Part shown: one piece after another, positions 20,642 to 29,960 of the stretch
How the letters are laid out: the number at the start of each line of letters is the position of its first letter
Numbering within the stretch: position 1 is the stretch's first letter
Source of the DNA: a virus
Reading direction: 5' to 3' (one strand)
Virus record (IMG/VR): IMGVR_UViG_3300030102_006951
Span: 42,538-106,537 of that record
DNA: 64,000 bases
Translations under genes and position numbers: made by a program
Notes under the pieces: model-generated
Databases searched by the model: none
Seen by the model: only the letters and a program-made list of their open reading frames with translations
What the model was told of the DNA's origin: nothing

Positions 20642-23170
20642 TTATGATAAAGTTATTTTTTTATTCTTTTTACTAAAACTAATTTTTATGGTGTCACCCT
20701 CTTTGTATTCACCATTTAGTATTGCATCAGTCATTGGGTCTTCGATGTGCCTTTGTATTGCTCTAGCTAATGGCCTTGCACCGTAAGCCTCATCATATCC
20801 CTGTTCTGAAACATAATCCACCGCACTTTTGTTTATTTTAATGCTGTAACCTATTTCTGAAACCCTTTCTTTTAATTTATCTAATTCGTTATATATTATA
20901 ACGTTTATGTCATCCTTTTTAAGGCTATTAAAAATTATAGTTTCATCAATTCTATTAAGAAATTCTGGTTTAAATTTCTTTTTAAGTGCTTTTTGAATTA
21001 TAGCCCTAGATTTTTCTTCTTCATTTGCTATTGCGGCTCCAGTTTTGAACCCCATATCTTTACCAAAATTATTTATTTCAACAACACCAACATTAGACGT
21101 CATTATAATTAAAGTATTTTTAAAGTTTATTTTTCTACCCAAACCATCGGTCAATGTTCCTTCATCTAGAAGTTGTAATAACATATTGAACACATCTGGG
21201 TGTGCTTTCTCTATTTCATCAAATAAAACAACACTATATGGTTTTCTCCTTACTTTTTCAGTCAACTGACCCCCTTCTTCATATCCAACATACCCAGGTG
21301 GTGGCCCAACCAGTCTTGATACTGAGTGTTTTTCCATGTACTCTGACATATCCATTCTAACTATTGCATCTGAGTCACCAAATATTTGCTCGGCCAATAG
21401 TTTGGATAAATATGTTTTACCAACACCTGTTGGCCCTAAAAATATAAAAGACCCAATTGGCTTTGATTTATCTTTAATACCCAACCTATTTCGTTTTATG
21501 GATTTAGTTACCTTTTCAACTGCATCGTCTTGACCAATAACCCTACCTTTCAACTCTTCATTCATTGACATTAACTTTTTGGTTTCTTGTGAAGAAATCT
21601 TATTTACTGGAATACCAGTCATCATAGAGACCACCTGGCAAACAAGGTCGACATCTACTATTGTTCTTTTTTTATCTAATGAGTTTAACCAATCAGCCTT
21701 TGCCGATTCTAATTCTTCGTTTACTTTTCTTTCTGAATCTCTAAGCTTTGCAGCCTCCTCATATCTTTGTTGTTTAACCACAGATATCTTATCTATATTA
21801 ATCTTTTCCTTTTCTTCTTCTAGTTTTTTAATGTTTTCTGGCACATCTATTTCAATATTAGTTGTTGAGCCAGCTTCATCTAAAACATCTATTGCCTTAT
21901 CTGGCATGGCTCTATCTGATATATATCTATCTGCCATTTTAACACACTCTTCTATAGATTCTTTAGTGTATATAACTCTATGATGGTCTTCGTATTTTTC
22001 TTTTATGTTATTTAATATAGTGATAGTTTCATCATTAGTTGGTTCATCGACCAAAACCTGTTGAAATCTTCTTGTTAAGGCCCCGTCTTTTTCAACGTTT
22101 TCTCTAAACTCGTCCAGTGTTGTCGCCCCTATTATTTGTATTTCACCTCTTGCTAGAGCTGGTTTAAATATGTTTGCTGCATCCATGCCGCCAGATGCAT
22201 TTCCAGCACCAATTATTGTGTGTAATTCATCTATGAATAAAATAACGTTTGGGTTTACTTTTAATTCTTCCAATATGGCTTTCATTCTTTCCTCAAATTG
22301 ACCCCTGTATTTTGTCCCAGCAACAATTGATGATAAATCCAGTGAGTATAATTTTTTATCCAAAATAACTCTTGGGGCTTTACCCTCTTTTATTAAACTA
22401 GCTAGTCCCTCAACAATAGCTGTTTTTCCAACTCCAGGCTCACCGATTAAAACTGGGTTATTCTTTTTTCTTCTAGATAAAATCTGGGAAACACGCTTTA
22501 TTTCGTCTTTTCTACCAACAACTGGGTCTAATAGACCATCTTCAGCACACTTAGATATATCTCTACAGAAGTTATCTAATATTGGTGTCTTGGTATTATA
22601 TTTTTTTCCCTTTTTTTTCTGCTTATTTTTATCACTAAATAGCCCACTACCATCTTCTTCGTCATCCATGAAAGAGGCTCTAATTTGCTCGTCTAAAGTC
22701 TTTTTATTTTTTTTCGGCTCTACATTTCCTAAATTCATAAGTTTTTCATTAAAATTATTATATGTTATATTAAATTTATTTAATAATTTATTTAAATTTA
22801 ATTTTCTATTATTTAATATGGCCAGCATTAAATGTGCTGTATCTATTACATGGTCATTTAAATTATCGCTTTCTAACTCAACTGATTTTAATATTTTTTG
22901 AGTTTCTTCACTAAATGGTAATCTAAGCCGTCTACTTTGAGTTGTAATTATGTTTATATTCGAGTTTCTAGTGTATTCTGAAATTAAGTCATATAGCTCA
23001 TTTAAATCAACATTCATTTCTATTAAAATTTTAACACACCTGTTGTTACCATTGCTTATGGTCGATAAAAGTATGTGTTCTGGCCTGACAACTTTATCAT
23101 CATATGATTTTGCCTCCTCCTGAGCCTTATTCATGACTTTTTTTAACTTAGGTACTATTTCTTTTTTCAT
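20642..23170 (-). CDS. clpC: ClpC-type AAA+ unfoldase
   Basis: 842 aa, full length for ClpC. An N-terminal double Clp-N repeat (residues about 1-145) is followed by AAA-1 with GEPGVGKT (about 242) and VILFIDELHTIIG. Next come a short UVR-type middle helix (YEEAAKLRDSERKVNEEL), AAA-2 with GPTGVGKT (about 577) and VVLFDEIEKAHPDV, and the C-terminal domain. A KDMGFK loop near residue 706 sits where the ClpP-docking tripeptide ([LIVM]-G-F) is found, so it may dock on host ClpP and redirect proteolysis. No clpP is present in the window. It has a host-type promoter, so it is probably early. Confidence 0.92.
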   Translation of the reverse strand: MKKEIVPKLKKVMNKAQEEAKSYDDKVVRPEHILLSTISNGNNRCVKILIEMNVDLNELYDLISEYTRNSNINIITTQSRRLRLPFSEETQKILKSVELESDNLNDHVIDTAHLMLAILNNRKLNLNKLLNKFNITYNNFNEKLMNLGNVEPKKNKKTLDEQIRASFMDDEEDGSGLFSDKNKQKKKGKKYNTKTPILDNFCRDISKCAEDGLLDPVVGRKDEIKRVSQILSRRKKNNPVLIGEPGVGKTAIVEGLASLIKEGKAPRVILDKKLYSLDLSSIVAGTKYRGQFEERMKAILEELKVNPNVILFIDELHTIIGAGNASGGMDAANIFKPALARGEIQIIGATTLDEFRENVEKDGALTRRFQQVLVDEPTNDETITILNNIKEKYEDHHRVIYTKESIEECVKMADRYISDRAMPDKAIDVLDEAGSTTNIEIDVPENIKKLEEEKEKINIDKISVVKQQRYEEAAKLRDSERKVNEELESAKADWLNSLDKKRTIVDVDLVCQVVSMMTGIPVNKISSQETKKLMSMNEELKGRVIGQDDAVEKVTKSIKRNRLGIKDKSKPIGSFIFLGPTGVGKTYLSKLLAEQIFGDSDAIVRMDMSEYMEKHSVSRLVGPPPGYVGYEEGGQLTEKVRRKPYSVVLFDEIEKAHPDVFNMLLQLLDEGTLTDGLGRKINFKNTLIIMTSNVGVVEINNFGKDMGFKTGAAIANEEEKSRAIIQKALKKKFKPEFLNRIDETIIFNSLKKDDINVIIYNELDKLKERVSEIGYSIKINKSAVDYVSEQGYDEAYGARPLARAIQRHIEDPMTDAILNGEYKEGDTIKISFSKKNKKITLS

Positions 23171-23187
23171 AGATAAATTATTTAAGT

Positions 23188-23219
23188 CAAATATATAACT
23201 TTATTCTTTAAAAATCAAC
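23188..23219 (-). promoter_or_regulatory. Bacteroidota-type promoter for clpC
   Basis: Minus strand GTTG (23219-23216), 20-bp spacer, TATATTTG (23195-23188), 17 bp before the ATG. Confidence 0.72.
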
Positions 23220-23245
23220 TATTGATTTTATTATAAATATTCTTT

Positions 23246-23253
23246 ATATTTAG
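23246..23253 (+). promoter_or_regulatory. Late-type promoter element (variant), gene 23279
   Basis: ATATTTAG, one base off, 25 bp before the ATG of a four-gene run. Confidence 0.35.
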
Positions 23254-23278
23254 TTAAGTTAATAAATAAACAAAATAT

Positions 23279-23494
23279 ATGCAAGGAGCACCGATTTTTG
23301 GTAAAATAGAGTTATTAATTAAAGATAAGGGTGGAATTAATAAAGAAGAGTACTATGATTCTGGTATGGTAATTACTGGGAATTATATCATTATTGTTGT
23401 CAATGAAAGAGATGATGTTGAGACAACAAATTCAAGTACTGGAATAATATATAAAATGGAAGACATAAAGTCTTACAGAACGCACGCAAAATAA
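23279..23494 (+). CDS. Small hypothetical protein, 71 aa
   Basis: Soluble, beta-rich (GMVITGNYIIIVVNERDDVE). First gene of the run leading to thymidylate synthase. No motif recognised. Confidence 0.55.
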   Translation: MQGAPIFGKIELLIKDKGGINKEEYYDSGMVITGNYIIIVVNERDDVETTNSSTGIIYKMEDIKSYRTHAK

Positions 23495-23499
23495 AAATT

Positions 23500-23928
23500 A
23501 TGATTTTAGAAAGAGTAGAAAAAGATAATTTGGTAAATGTTATTTACGAGTCATCAAATATCGTAGCATCAACTTATGATAAAGCAAGGGGGGATTTAAA
23601 TGTTATATTTAAGAATGGGGGTAGTTATACCTACCAAAATGTTCCGTCTACAGATTATTTTAGATTTGAGACCGCTGATAGTCAGGGTAAAGAAATTAAT
23701 AAGACAATTAAAAAATATTCATTTTTAAAACATGAGAAAGTTAATACTGACGATGTAATTAAAAAAATAAAGACCCTTAAAAACGATGAAATTAAATCTT
23801 TAGAAGTCGGTCTTGTGTCTTTAATGAAGAAAACAATAGATGATTACGAATCAAATGTTAAATTAGTTGACCATGACATAGAAAAACTTAATAAAATGAT
23901 TAATTTATTAATTAACGCTAAAAAATAA
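23500..23928 (+). CDS. KTSC-domain protein, 142 aa
   Basis: Residues about 15-70 (SSNIVASTYDKARGDLNVIF, then KNGGSYTYQNVPSTDYFRF, then ADSQGKEINKTIK) match the KTSC domain. That domain is named after the KTSC tetrapeptide of lysyl-tRNA synthetase fusions and is frequent in phages. The C-terminal half is a coiled coil. The biochemical role of the domain is not established; RNA or nucleotide binding has been suggested. Confidence 0.75.
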   Translation: MILERVEKDNLVNVIYESSNIVASTYDKARGDLNVIFKNGGSYTYQNVPSTDYFRFETADSQGKEINKTIKKYSFLKHEKVNTDDVIKKIKTLKNDEIKSLEVGLVSLMKKTIDDYESNVKLVDHDIEKLNKMINLLINAKK

Positions 23929-23932
23929 ATTT

Positions 23933-24250
23933 ATGGAAGATATTAACGAAGAGGCCAGGATAAAAATTGAGGATTTAAGAAAAAAATACGTAATATCAGA
24001 TGAGGATTTAAAACTATATAAATCACAAAAGCTTTTAAAATCTTTTAAAGGTGTTACTAATTTGATGCGAAGTGAAGGGCTATACAAAACATTTAAAGGG
24101 GATTTACACTTTGAAGATATTGATGATGAAGAGTTTCATAAACTAAGGGGTTATTTAATTCAACACATTGATTTAATGGAGTTTTATTTAAAAAATCAAA
24201 TTAATAAATTAGAAAAAAATATTGATGACTATGATACAGACCAAGATTAA
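23933..24250 (+). CDS. Hypothetical protein, 105 aa
   Basis: Highly charged helical protein with no Cys and no recognised motif. It sits 4 bp after the KTSC gene and 4 bp before the thyA start, so all three are cotranscribed. Confidence 0.55.
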   Translation: MEDINEEARIKIEDLRKKYVISDEDLKLYKSQKLLKSFKGVTNLMRSEGLYKTFKGDLHFEDIDDEEFHKLRGYLIQHIDLMEFYLKNQINKLEKNIDDYDTDQD

Positions 24251-24254
24251 AAGT

Positions 24255-25232
24255 ATGAACATAGATGAACAATACTTATCTATTGCTAAATTAATATTGG
24301 ATGAGGGTATTAATAAAGAAGATAGGACTGGTACTGGTACTAAATCAATATTTTCTGCACAGGTGGTTCATAATATGTCTGAAGGGTTTCCTTTACTAAC
24401 AACCAAAAAAATGTATTGGAAAGGAATTGTAACAGAATTGTTATGGTTCTTACGTGGTGATACAAACATCAAATATCTTGTTGATAATGATTGTCATATT
24501 TGGGATGGGGACGCTTATAAGAGCTATAAAGTATGGGCTGATGATTTATCTAAAACCCATATGTATTTACCTTACACAAAAGAACAATTTATTGAGAAAA
24601 TCAAAACAGATGATGAGTTCGCAAAGAAGTGGGGTGAATTAGGTCCAGTATATGGTAAGCAATGGAGAGATTGGGGTGGTTATTTTTCAAACGGTCACTG
24701 GAATGGTCAAAATAATAGTACAGGTTTACATATTGGTGGGGTGGACCAAATCCAAAACCTAATAGATTCGCTTAAAACAAATCCAGATAGTAGACGATTA
24801 ATGGTTAACGCTTGGAATGTTGGTGAATTAGACCACATGACACTTCCCCCTTGTCATTGGGCATTTGAGTTGTATACTGAAGAAACTGATTTAGGTAAAA
24901 GAAGGTTATCACTTAAGTGGCATCAACGAAGCGTTGATTTGCCATTAGGGCTACCTTTTAATATTGCCTCATATGCTTTGTTATTGGAGATACTGGCCAA
25001 AGAGGTTAATATGATACCAGGTACGTTGATTGGTGATTTAACAAATGTTCACATATATAATGACCAGATTGTAGGTATATTAGAACAACTTAATGCGAAC
25101 CCATACAAATATGATTACCCAAATTTAGTTATTGGTGATAACGCAACTTGGGGTAATGATTTTTTAGTGTCTGATTTTCAACTTATAGGGTATAACAGTT
25201 ACCCAAAAATTAAAATACCACTCAGTAATTAA
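24255..25232 (+). CDS. thyA: Thymidylate synthase (ThyA)
   Basis: Methylates dUMP to dTMP using methylene-tetrahydrofolate, supplying dTTP for an AT-rich genome. Motifs: DRTGTGT (phosphate loop), GPVYGKQWRDWGG, the catalytic Cys in LPPCHWAFELY, and RSVDLPLGLPFNIASYALL. The product is 325 aa, longer than E. coli ThyA (264), owing to an insert between the WADDLSK and GPVYGK regions. I chose ATG 24255 because the upstream in-frame ATG 24222 lies inside the previous gene. Confidence 0.95.
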   Translation: MNIDEQYLSIAKLILDEGINKEDRTGTGTKSIFSAQVVHNMSEGFPLLTTKKMYWKGIVTELLWFLRGDTNIKYLVDNDCHIWDGDAYKSYKVWADDLSKTHMYLPYTKEQFIEKIKTDDEFAKKWGELGPVYGKQWRDWGGYFSNGHWNGQNNSTGLHIGGVDQIQNLIDSLKTNPDSRRLMVNAWNVGELDHMTLPPCHWAFELYTEETDLGKRRLSLKWHQRSVDLPLGLPFNIASYALLLEILAKEVNMIPGTLIGDLTNVHIYNDQIVGILEQLNANPYKYDYPNLVIGDNATWGNDFLVSDFQLIGYNSYPKIKIPLSN

Positions 25233-25246
25233 AAATTTTAAAAGTA

Positions 25247-25384
25247 ATGATTATTAATATAATATTATTCATACTCGGTTTATTTTTATTTCATACCTAT
25301 GTTTATCCCATCATAGATGGTTTCATAGACGGATATAGGGATGCCAAAAACGGAAGACCGTATAATGATAAAGAAGAAGAATAG
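25247..25384 (+). CDS. Single-span membrane microprotein, 45 aa
   Basis: N-terminal span MIINIILFILGLFLFHTYVY, then an acidic polar tail (IDGFIDGYRDAKNGRPYNDK). 14 bp after thyA. Function unknown. Confidence 0.5.
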   Translation: MIINIILFILGLFLFHTYVYPIIDGFIDGYRDAKNGRPYNDKEEE

Positions 25385-25506
25385 TTACTAATTTAATACA
25401 CTTAAACTTTAACTACATTAATAAATTAACGATATCTACATTATTAAAAAGCGCTAATAAAATTATAAATAAAGGCAGATAAATGTCTTTTTTTTCTTTT
25501 CTTGGT

Positions 25507-25514
25507 ATATTTAT
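25507..25514 (+). promoter_or_regulatory. Late-type promoter element, structural operon start
   Basis: ATATTTAT followed by AATAAAAAAG, 24 bp before ATG 25539. It opens the 20-kb structural block. Confidence 0.55.
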
Positions 25515-25538
25515 AATAAAAAAGAAACTAATTAGTTT

Positions 25539-25799
25539 ATGGCAGTTAATAGAAGAATAGCTTCAGTAATAAGGCGTTGGGATAATGCTGATTTCAATGA
25601 GCACAAATATACTATAGTATATGCTAGTAGGGATTCAGAAGCAATCATCAATGGTGAAGAGGTTTTTTTAGTTGCTACAACTCAATTAGATTTTAATGTT
25701 AGTAGTATTAGTGCTAACACAAATAATGTATATGTGTTAGGTGATAACTCTAATGTTGTTGAAGGTACAGCAACACTTAGTCATTACCCTAACCCTTAA
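25539..25799 (+). CDS. Small putative virion protein, 86 aa (tandem copy 1)
   Basis: Paralogue of the next gene. Shared landmarks: VYAxxxxEAxINGxxV in the middle and VYVLGDNSNVVEGTATLSHY with a final NP. Beta-rich and neutral, of a size like capsid decoration or fibre-head proteins. Its position at the head of the structural block supports a virion role, but no family is recognised. Confidence 0.55.
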   Translation: MAVNRRIASVIRRWDNADFNEHKYTIVYASRDSEAIINGEEVFLVATTQLDFNVSSISANTNNVYVLGDNSNVVEGTATLSHYPNP

Positions 25800-25812
25800 A
25801 AAAAATATTGTT

Positions 25813-26067
25813 ATGCCTTTAAAGAGTGGAGTTTATACAGTAATAGATTCAGCAGCTACTGCTAATTTTGATGAAAACACATATAATAAAGTTTATGCTG
25901 GGTCAAATACAGAAGCCGTTATAAACGGTACTACTGTTAATATGACTGGTGGTTCAACTATAGATATTGCTGTTAGAAGCATAAGTGGTACAGATATTTA
26001 CGTTATAGGTGACCCTAAAAATGTGGTTGATGGGCCACAAACGCTTAGTCATTATATTAATCCATAA
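25813..26067 (+). CDS. Small putative virion protein, 84 aa (tandem copy 2)
   Basis: I place the start at ATG 25813 because the sequence aligns with the previous protein from there (KVYAGSNTEAVINGTTV; IYVIGDPKNVVDGPQTLSHY). A tandem duplicate that has diverged by about half. Confidence 0.55.
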   Translation: MPLKSGVYTVIDSAATANFDENTYNKVYAGSNTEAVINGTTVNMTGGSTIDIAVRSISGTDIYVIGDPKNVVDGPQTLSHYINP

Positions 26068-26087
26068 TAACTTTGCAAAAAAAGATA

Positions 26088-26095
26088 ATATTTAT
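26088..26095 (+). promoter_or_regulatory. Late-type promoter element, gene 26113
   Basis: ATATTTAT followed by TAATAAAG, 17 bp before the ATG. Confidence 0.55.
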
Positions 26096-26112
26096 TAATA
26101 AAGTCAATTAAG

Positions 26113-26913
26113 ATGAAAAATAGAAACATTATAAAACCAACTGGTTTAAAAGGAAAAGAAGTTATAAACAGAATGAGAGAACTTATGCGTTCTACATCAA
26201 TTAACGAAGATGTTAAGGGTTCTGTTGTTGAGTTAACTAAAGAAGGTCCAGATGGTAAGGTTTATGCAGTCATAAGAGAAAATCAAGAATACTACATTAA
26301 GGTATCTGAAAATAAAAGTAATCTAGTAACTGAAGATTTTAACTACATCGGTGGGTTACAAAATAAGAAGGATAAGTCGTATCCATCTTACGCTAAAGCT
26401 ATTAAACACCTAAATCTTAAATTTATGAGTCTTAATGAGGCTATTGGTAAATCTGGTCAAGTAAATGTATTTGAAGATGATAATTTAATCACAGAACATC
26501 ACCCACTTAAGGCTGATATGAAATTGTCTGCTGAAAAGGGTATTGGTGATGGTGCTGAGTATGTGGTTGACAAGGATGGTGCTGAATTAAAATATGATTC
26601 TAAAGAAGGTAAAGAAGAAGACGGTTTCGGTGATAACGTTGCTGATTCTACTGCTAAAAAAGATATCGAGGAAGTTAAGTTGAATGAGACTGAAGCTGCT
26701 ATCGATGAAATGATTACTGATGAAGAAGTAATTGAAGAAGAAATTAAAGATGAAAAACCTAAAAAAGGGTTTTCAATCTCTAGAGCCATTCAAGAAATGG
26801 ATGAGGTGATTGATTCACTTGCTACAGAAGACGATAAGGTTGATGAAATACTTGAATCTCTTAGTGAGGAAGAAAGAGCTATCATGATGGAGGCTTTAAA
26901 AAAAAAAGATTAA
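26113..26913 (+). CDS. Putative structural protein, 266 aa
   Basis: N-terminal basic helix (GKEVINRMRELMRSTSINED), then a compact domain with YAVIRENQEYYIKVSENK and FNYIGGLQNKKDKSYPSYAK. A long acidic C-terminal half follows. Acidic tails are common in head and neck proteins of T4-like phages. It directly precedes related acidic proteins, so a virion or assembly role is likely. Confidence 0.55.
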   Translation: MKNRNIIKPTGLKGKEVINRMRELMRSTSINEDVKGSVVELTKEGPDGKVYAVIRENQEYYIKVSENKSNLVTEDFNYIGGLQNKKDKSYPSYAKAIKHLNLKFMSLNEAIGKSGQVNVFEDDNLITEHHPLKADMKLSAEKGIGDGAEYVVDKDGAELKYDSKEGKEEDGFGDNVADSTAKKDIEEVKLNETEAAIDEMITDEEVIEEEIKDEKPKKGFSISRAIQEMDEVIDSLATEDDKVDEILESLSEEERAIMMEALKKKD

Positions 26914-26939
26914 ATAGTAATGATTCATCTGTAAATGAG

Positions 26940-28508
26940 ATGAAGCACGATGATAAATCTACAGGTCTTTTTTCTGATGAAGAAGAAGGATATAATCTAG
27001 AGGAGGAGACTAAATATAAACTGAAGCTGGGCGCAAAAAGCGAACCAGCTTCTTCTGTTTCTGATGATGAGGAAGAGTCTTTAGACGTTTTTGATGATGC
27101 GGAAGGTGGTGATGAGTTGTCTTTCGGTGATGATAAGGATGCTAAGGGTGATAATGATAAGCCATTCGATGATGAACCATTTGATGCTGGAGTTGAGGCT
27201 GATGAGGGTGAGGACCCAGAAAAATTTATACAACAACTTGCTGGTAAATTAGGTACATCTCTTAGGAAGTATAATGACGAGAGAGGTGAACCAGATTTTG
27301 ATTTAGAAAAATATGCTATTAATAGTGTAATATCTGCTACTCATACGGCTGAAATGGATGAAGAAGACCAAAAAGATATTATTAAGAAAGTTAAGATGTC
27401 TGGTGCTGGTGATGATAATGATGATGTTGACAAAGACTTAGACATGAGTTCTGAAGAAGAGCCTGAATCGGAAAAAGAATTAAATGAAAAATTTTTAGGT
27501 AAATTAAAAAACTTTTCTGCTGGAGTATTGGCAACGTTGGGTATTCAAGAGTATGGATGGAAGATTTTTAACAGCATAACTAGTATAATAGCTAACAAAT
27601 TACCAGAAGATAAAGCGCAAGAATTTTCGGACACAATTCAAAGTGCTGTAGATTACTTGGTAAACTCAAATTTTGTTGGTGAAGGCTATACTGATAATGA
27701 ACTTGATGAATTATTTAAAAAAAAATTAAGTAAGGATACTATTGAGTTACAAGGTGATGAGATTAATAGATTAAAAAAAAAGTTTCCAGGTATAACTGAT
27801 AAGGAAATTGCGGATATGTTATTAGACCCAAAAGCTAAGGCTGACGGAATTACTAGTGATGTTTTTTTGACTAGAGAGTATGATTTGGGGGAAGGTTATT
27901 ACGAGGAGTCTTGGTCGGACCCAATGGAGTTAAAAGAGGGTACTGAGATTTCTGATGATTTGAGGTATCACCTAGATAATAATATTTCTTTAGGTGAGAG
28001 TGTATTTAGATATGGTTCAGATAAGTATGTTGAATTGTGTAGTGAGGTTAAGGATTTAAGAGAAAAAGAATTAATTAATCTTAATGAAAATGATGAGAAG
28101 TTACTTGAAGATTTTACTAATCAATCTATTATTATAGAGGGTGAAACAATTCTTTTAAACCTTATTATTGAAGATAATGGTGAATATATTTTAGAGGGTG
28201 ATAAGTACAAGGGTAAAAAAACCAATTCACCAACTAGGGGTGCTGGTGGTGGAAAGGCGTATAAGGTATTTGTACCTGGATGTGCCAAAGAAACTAAGTC
28301 AAATCCAAGAGGTATTAAAAAAATAACATTCGGTTCTGGTGGGCTAAAGGCTAAATTAACTAATAGTGAGGCTAAGAAATCTTATAATGCTAGACACGGT
28401 TGTTCTAAAGGTAAACATAACGATAAGTGTAAGGCTGGATACTGGTCATGCAGATTACCTAGATATGCTAATAAGCTAGGTTTGTCTGGTGGTGGTACTT
28501 GGTGGTAA
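26940..28508 (+). CDS. Putative virion protein with Cys-rich C-terminal module, 522 aa
   Basis: An acidic N-terminal region (residues about 1-180, many Asp and Glu), a helical middle, and a basic C-terminal module of about 85 residues (KAYKVFVPGCAKET, ITFGSGGLKAKLTN, YNARHGC, GYWSCRLPRYA). The ARHxC...GYWSC pattern resembles the DUF5872-type module found at the ends of phage structural proteins. Two-part acidic/basic design suggests contact with DNA or other head proteins. Confidence 0.55.
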   Translation: MKHDDKSTGLFSDEEEGYNLEEETKYKLKLGAKSEPASSVSDDEEESLDVFDDAEGGDELSFGDDKDAKGDNDKPFDDEPFDAGVEADEGEDPEKFIQQLAGKLGTSLRKYNDERGEPDFDLEKYAINSVISATHTAEMDEEDQKDIIKKVKMSGAGDDNDDVDKDLDMSSEEEPESEKELNEKFLGKLKNFSAGVLATLGIQEYGWKIFNSITSIIANKLPEDKAQEFSDTIQSAVDYLVNSNFVGEGYTDNELDELFKKKLSKDTIELQGDEINRLKKKFPGITDKEIADMLLDPKAKADGITSDVFLTREYDLGEGYYEESWSDPMELKEGTEISDDLRYHLDNNISLGESVFRYGSDKYVELCSEVKDLREKELINLNENDEKLLEDFTNQSIIIEGETILLNLIIEDNGEYILEGDKYKGKKTNSPTRGAGGGKAYKVFVPGCAKETKSNPRGIKKITFGSGGLKAKLTNSEAKKSYNARHGCSKGKHNDKCKAGYWSCRLPRYANKLGLSGGGTWW

Positions 28509-28520
28509 AATATAATTGAT

Positions 28521-29960
28521 ATGGATAGGTTACAAAATTATATGTTTTTTGAGAATCTAGAGCAAATCTCTAGAGATATTAATAAAATAATGTCCTTGGA
28601 TAAGGAGCAAATTGATTCTATAATAACTAATGGGCATGACTGGGCTGGTGAACATATAACAACAGCTAAAGATGATATTGAAGAGGTTACTAATTTTTTA
28701 TTAAGTAATACTAAAGAAAATAAACCATACGGTGAAGAAATTGATGAGAACGGTATCATTAGAAGAACTTTCTATGAGAATGTCGATGAATCTGAACTAG
28801 AGTGGCATAGAGATAAAGAAGATAGAATCGTTCTTCCTATTAATGAAAATGATTGGTCAATTCAATTTGATAATGAATTACCTAAGAAGTTAAATGTAAA
28901 CGAAGAGTTCTTTATACCAAAAGAAACTTTTCATAGAGTTATTAAAGGTTCCACAGACTTAGTTGTTGAAGTTATAGAAACTGAATTCGAAGAGGATGAG
29001 TATGAGCTTATTGAAGTATATGAAACTTATGAAGTTATAGAAGAGGGTAAAAAGAAAAAAAAGAAGAAAAAAAAGAAAAAGAAGTCGGAAGCTAAAAAAG
29101 ATGCTTGCTATTATAAGGTTAAGGGTAGATATGAGGTTTGGCCTTCAGCGTATGCCTCTGCTGCGTTATCAAAATGTAGAAATGTTGGTGCCGCTAACTG
29201 GGGTAATAGTACTGATGAATCTGAATTAGATGAAGCTAAGAAAAGAAAACTAACAGCTAAACCAAGTTCTGAAAAAAACCTAGGCGACTGGTTCGCTAGA
29301 AAAGGTGGTGGTTGGGTAGACTGTAACACTTGTAGAAAGGATTCTAAGACTGGCAGAAAGAAATGTAAACCTTGTGGTAGAAAAGAAGGTGAGAAAAGAG
29401 CTAAGTACCCAGCTTGCAGACCAACACCAGCCGCTTGTTCCACAAAGGGCAAAGGAACAAAGTGGGGAAAGAAGTCTAAGAAGAATGAAAGTTTGGATAA
29501 TTCAGAAAAAAATCATATATTTGACGAAAATTCAAATATGAAGGATATTATATTACATAATTTACATGAAACGACTAAACCAACTCCAGTTAGAGAAGAA
29601 CCAGCGGTTGTTCCAGAAAGGGAGAAGTCACCATCACCAAGAAGGAGAAGGATATGGGAAACTAAACCATCTGTTAAGCCGAATCCTAAAATGGAGGAGG
29701 GTAAGATAGTTAACACTTTGGAATTAAATGACCTTGAGGCTAAATTAGACGTCATTATTGATGGCAAACTGGTTAAAAACATTAGTTTTGAAAATACTGG
29801 AGAATGTGTAGTTGAACCTATGGCCTATGATGAAGAGTGGGTTTACAGTTATGTCGGAGAACATAATGGTAAAGAATATTCAGTTGGTGTGGGCTTTTTT
29901 GGTCACCCAGATTATAACTTAGAGATTTCAGATATTGGAGATTATGTAGAGGAATTATAA
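28521..29960 (+). CDS. Cupin plus Cys-rich modular protein, 479 aa
   Basis: Residues about 75-165 form a cupin-like barrel (SELEWHRDKEDRIVLPIN, FFIPKETFHRVIKGSTDLVV). A poly-lysine stretch encoded by a long purine tract (about 29049-29084) follows. Then comes a Cys-rich module (ACYYKVKGRYEVWPSAYASA, KCRNVGAANWG, GGWVDCNTCRKDSK, YPACRPTPAACSTKG). A beta-rich C-terminal domain closes it. The combination recurs in phage structural proteins, but the enzyme role of the cupin, if any, is unknown. The tract is a possible slippage site. Confidence 0.55.
   Translation: MDRLQNYMFFENLEQISRDINKIMSLDKEQIDSIITNGHDWAGEHITTAKDDIEEVTNFLLSNTKENKPYGEEIDENGIIRRTFYENVDESELEWHRDKEDRIVLPINENDWSIQFDNELPKKLNVNEEFFIPKETFHRVIKGSTDLVVEVIETEFEEDEYELIEVYETYEVIEEGKKKKKKKKKKKKSEAKKDACYYKVKGRYEVWPSAYASAALSKCRNVGAANWGNSTDESELDEAKKRKLTAKPSSEKNLGDWFARKGGGWVDCNTCRKDSKTGRKKCKPCGRKEGEKRAKYPACRPTPAACSTKGKGTKWGKKSKKNESLDNSEKNHIFDENSNMKDIILHNLHETTKPTPVREEPAVVPEREKSPSPRRRRIWETKPSVKPNPKMEEGKIVNTLELNDLEAKLDVIIDGKLVKNISFENTGECVVEPMAYDEEWVYSYVGEHNGKEYSVGVGFFGHPDYNLEISDIGDYVEEL

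Noticed and set aside
28538-29782. Antisense ORFs over the cupin protein gene
   Set aside because: Low-complexity shadows (Ser/Leu/Phe-rich) of the Lys/Glu-rich coding strand.
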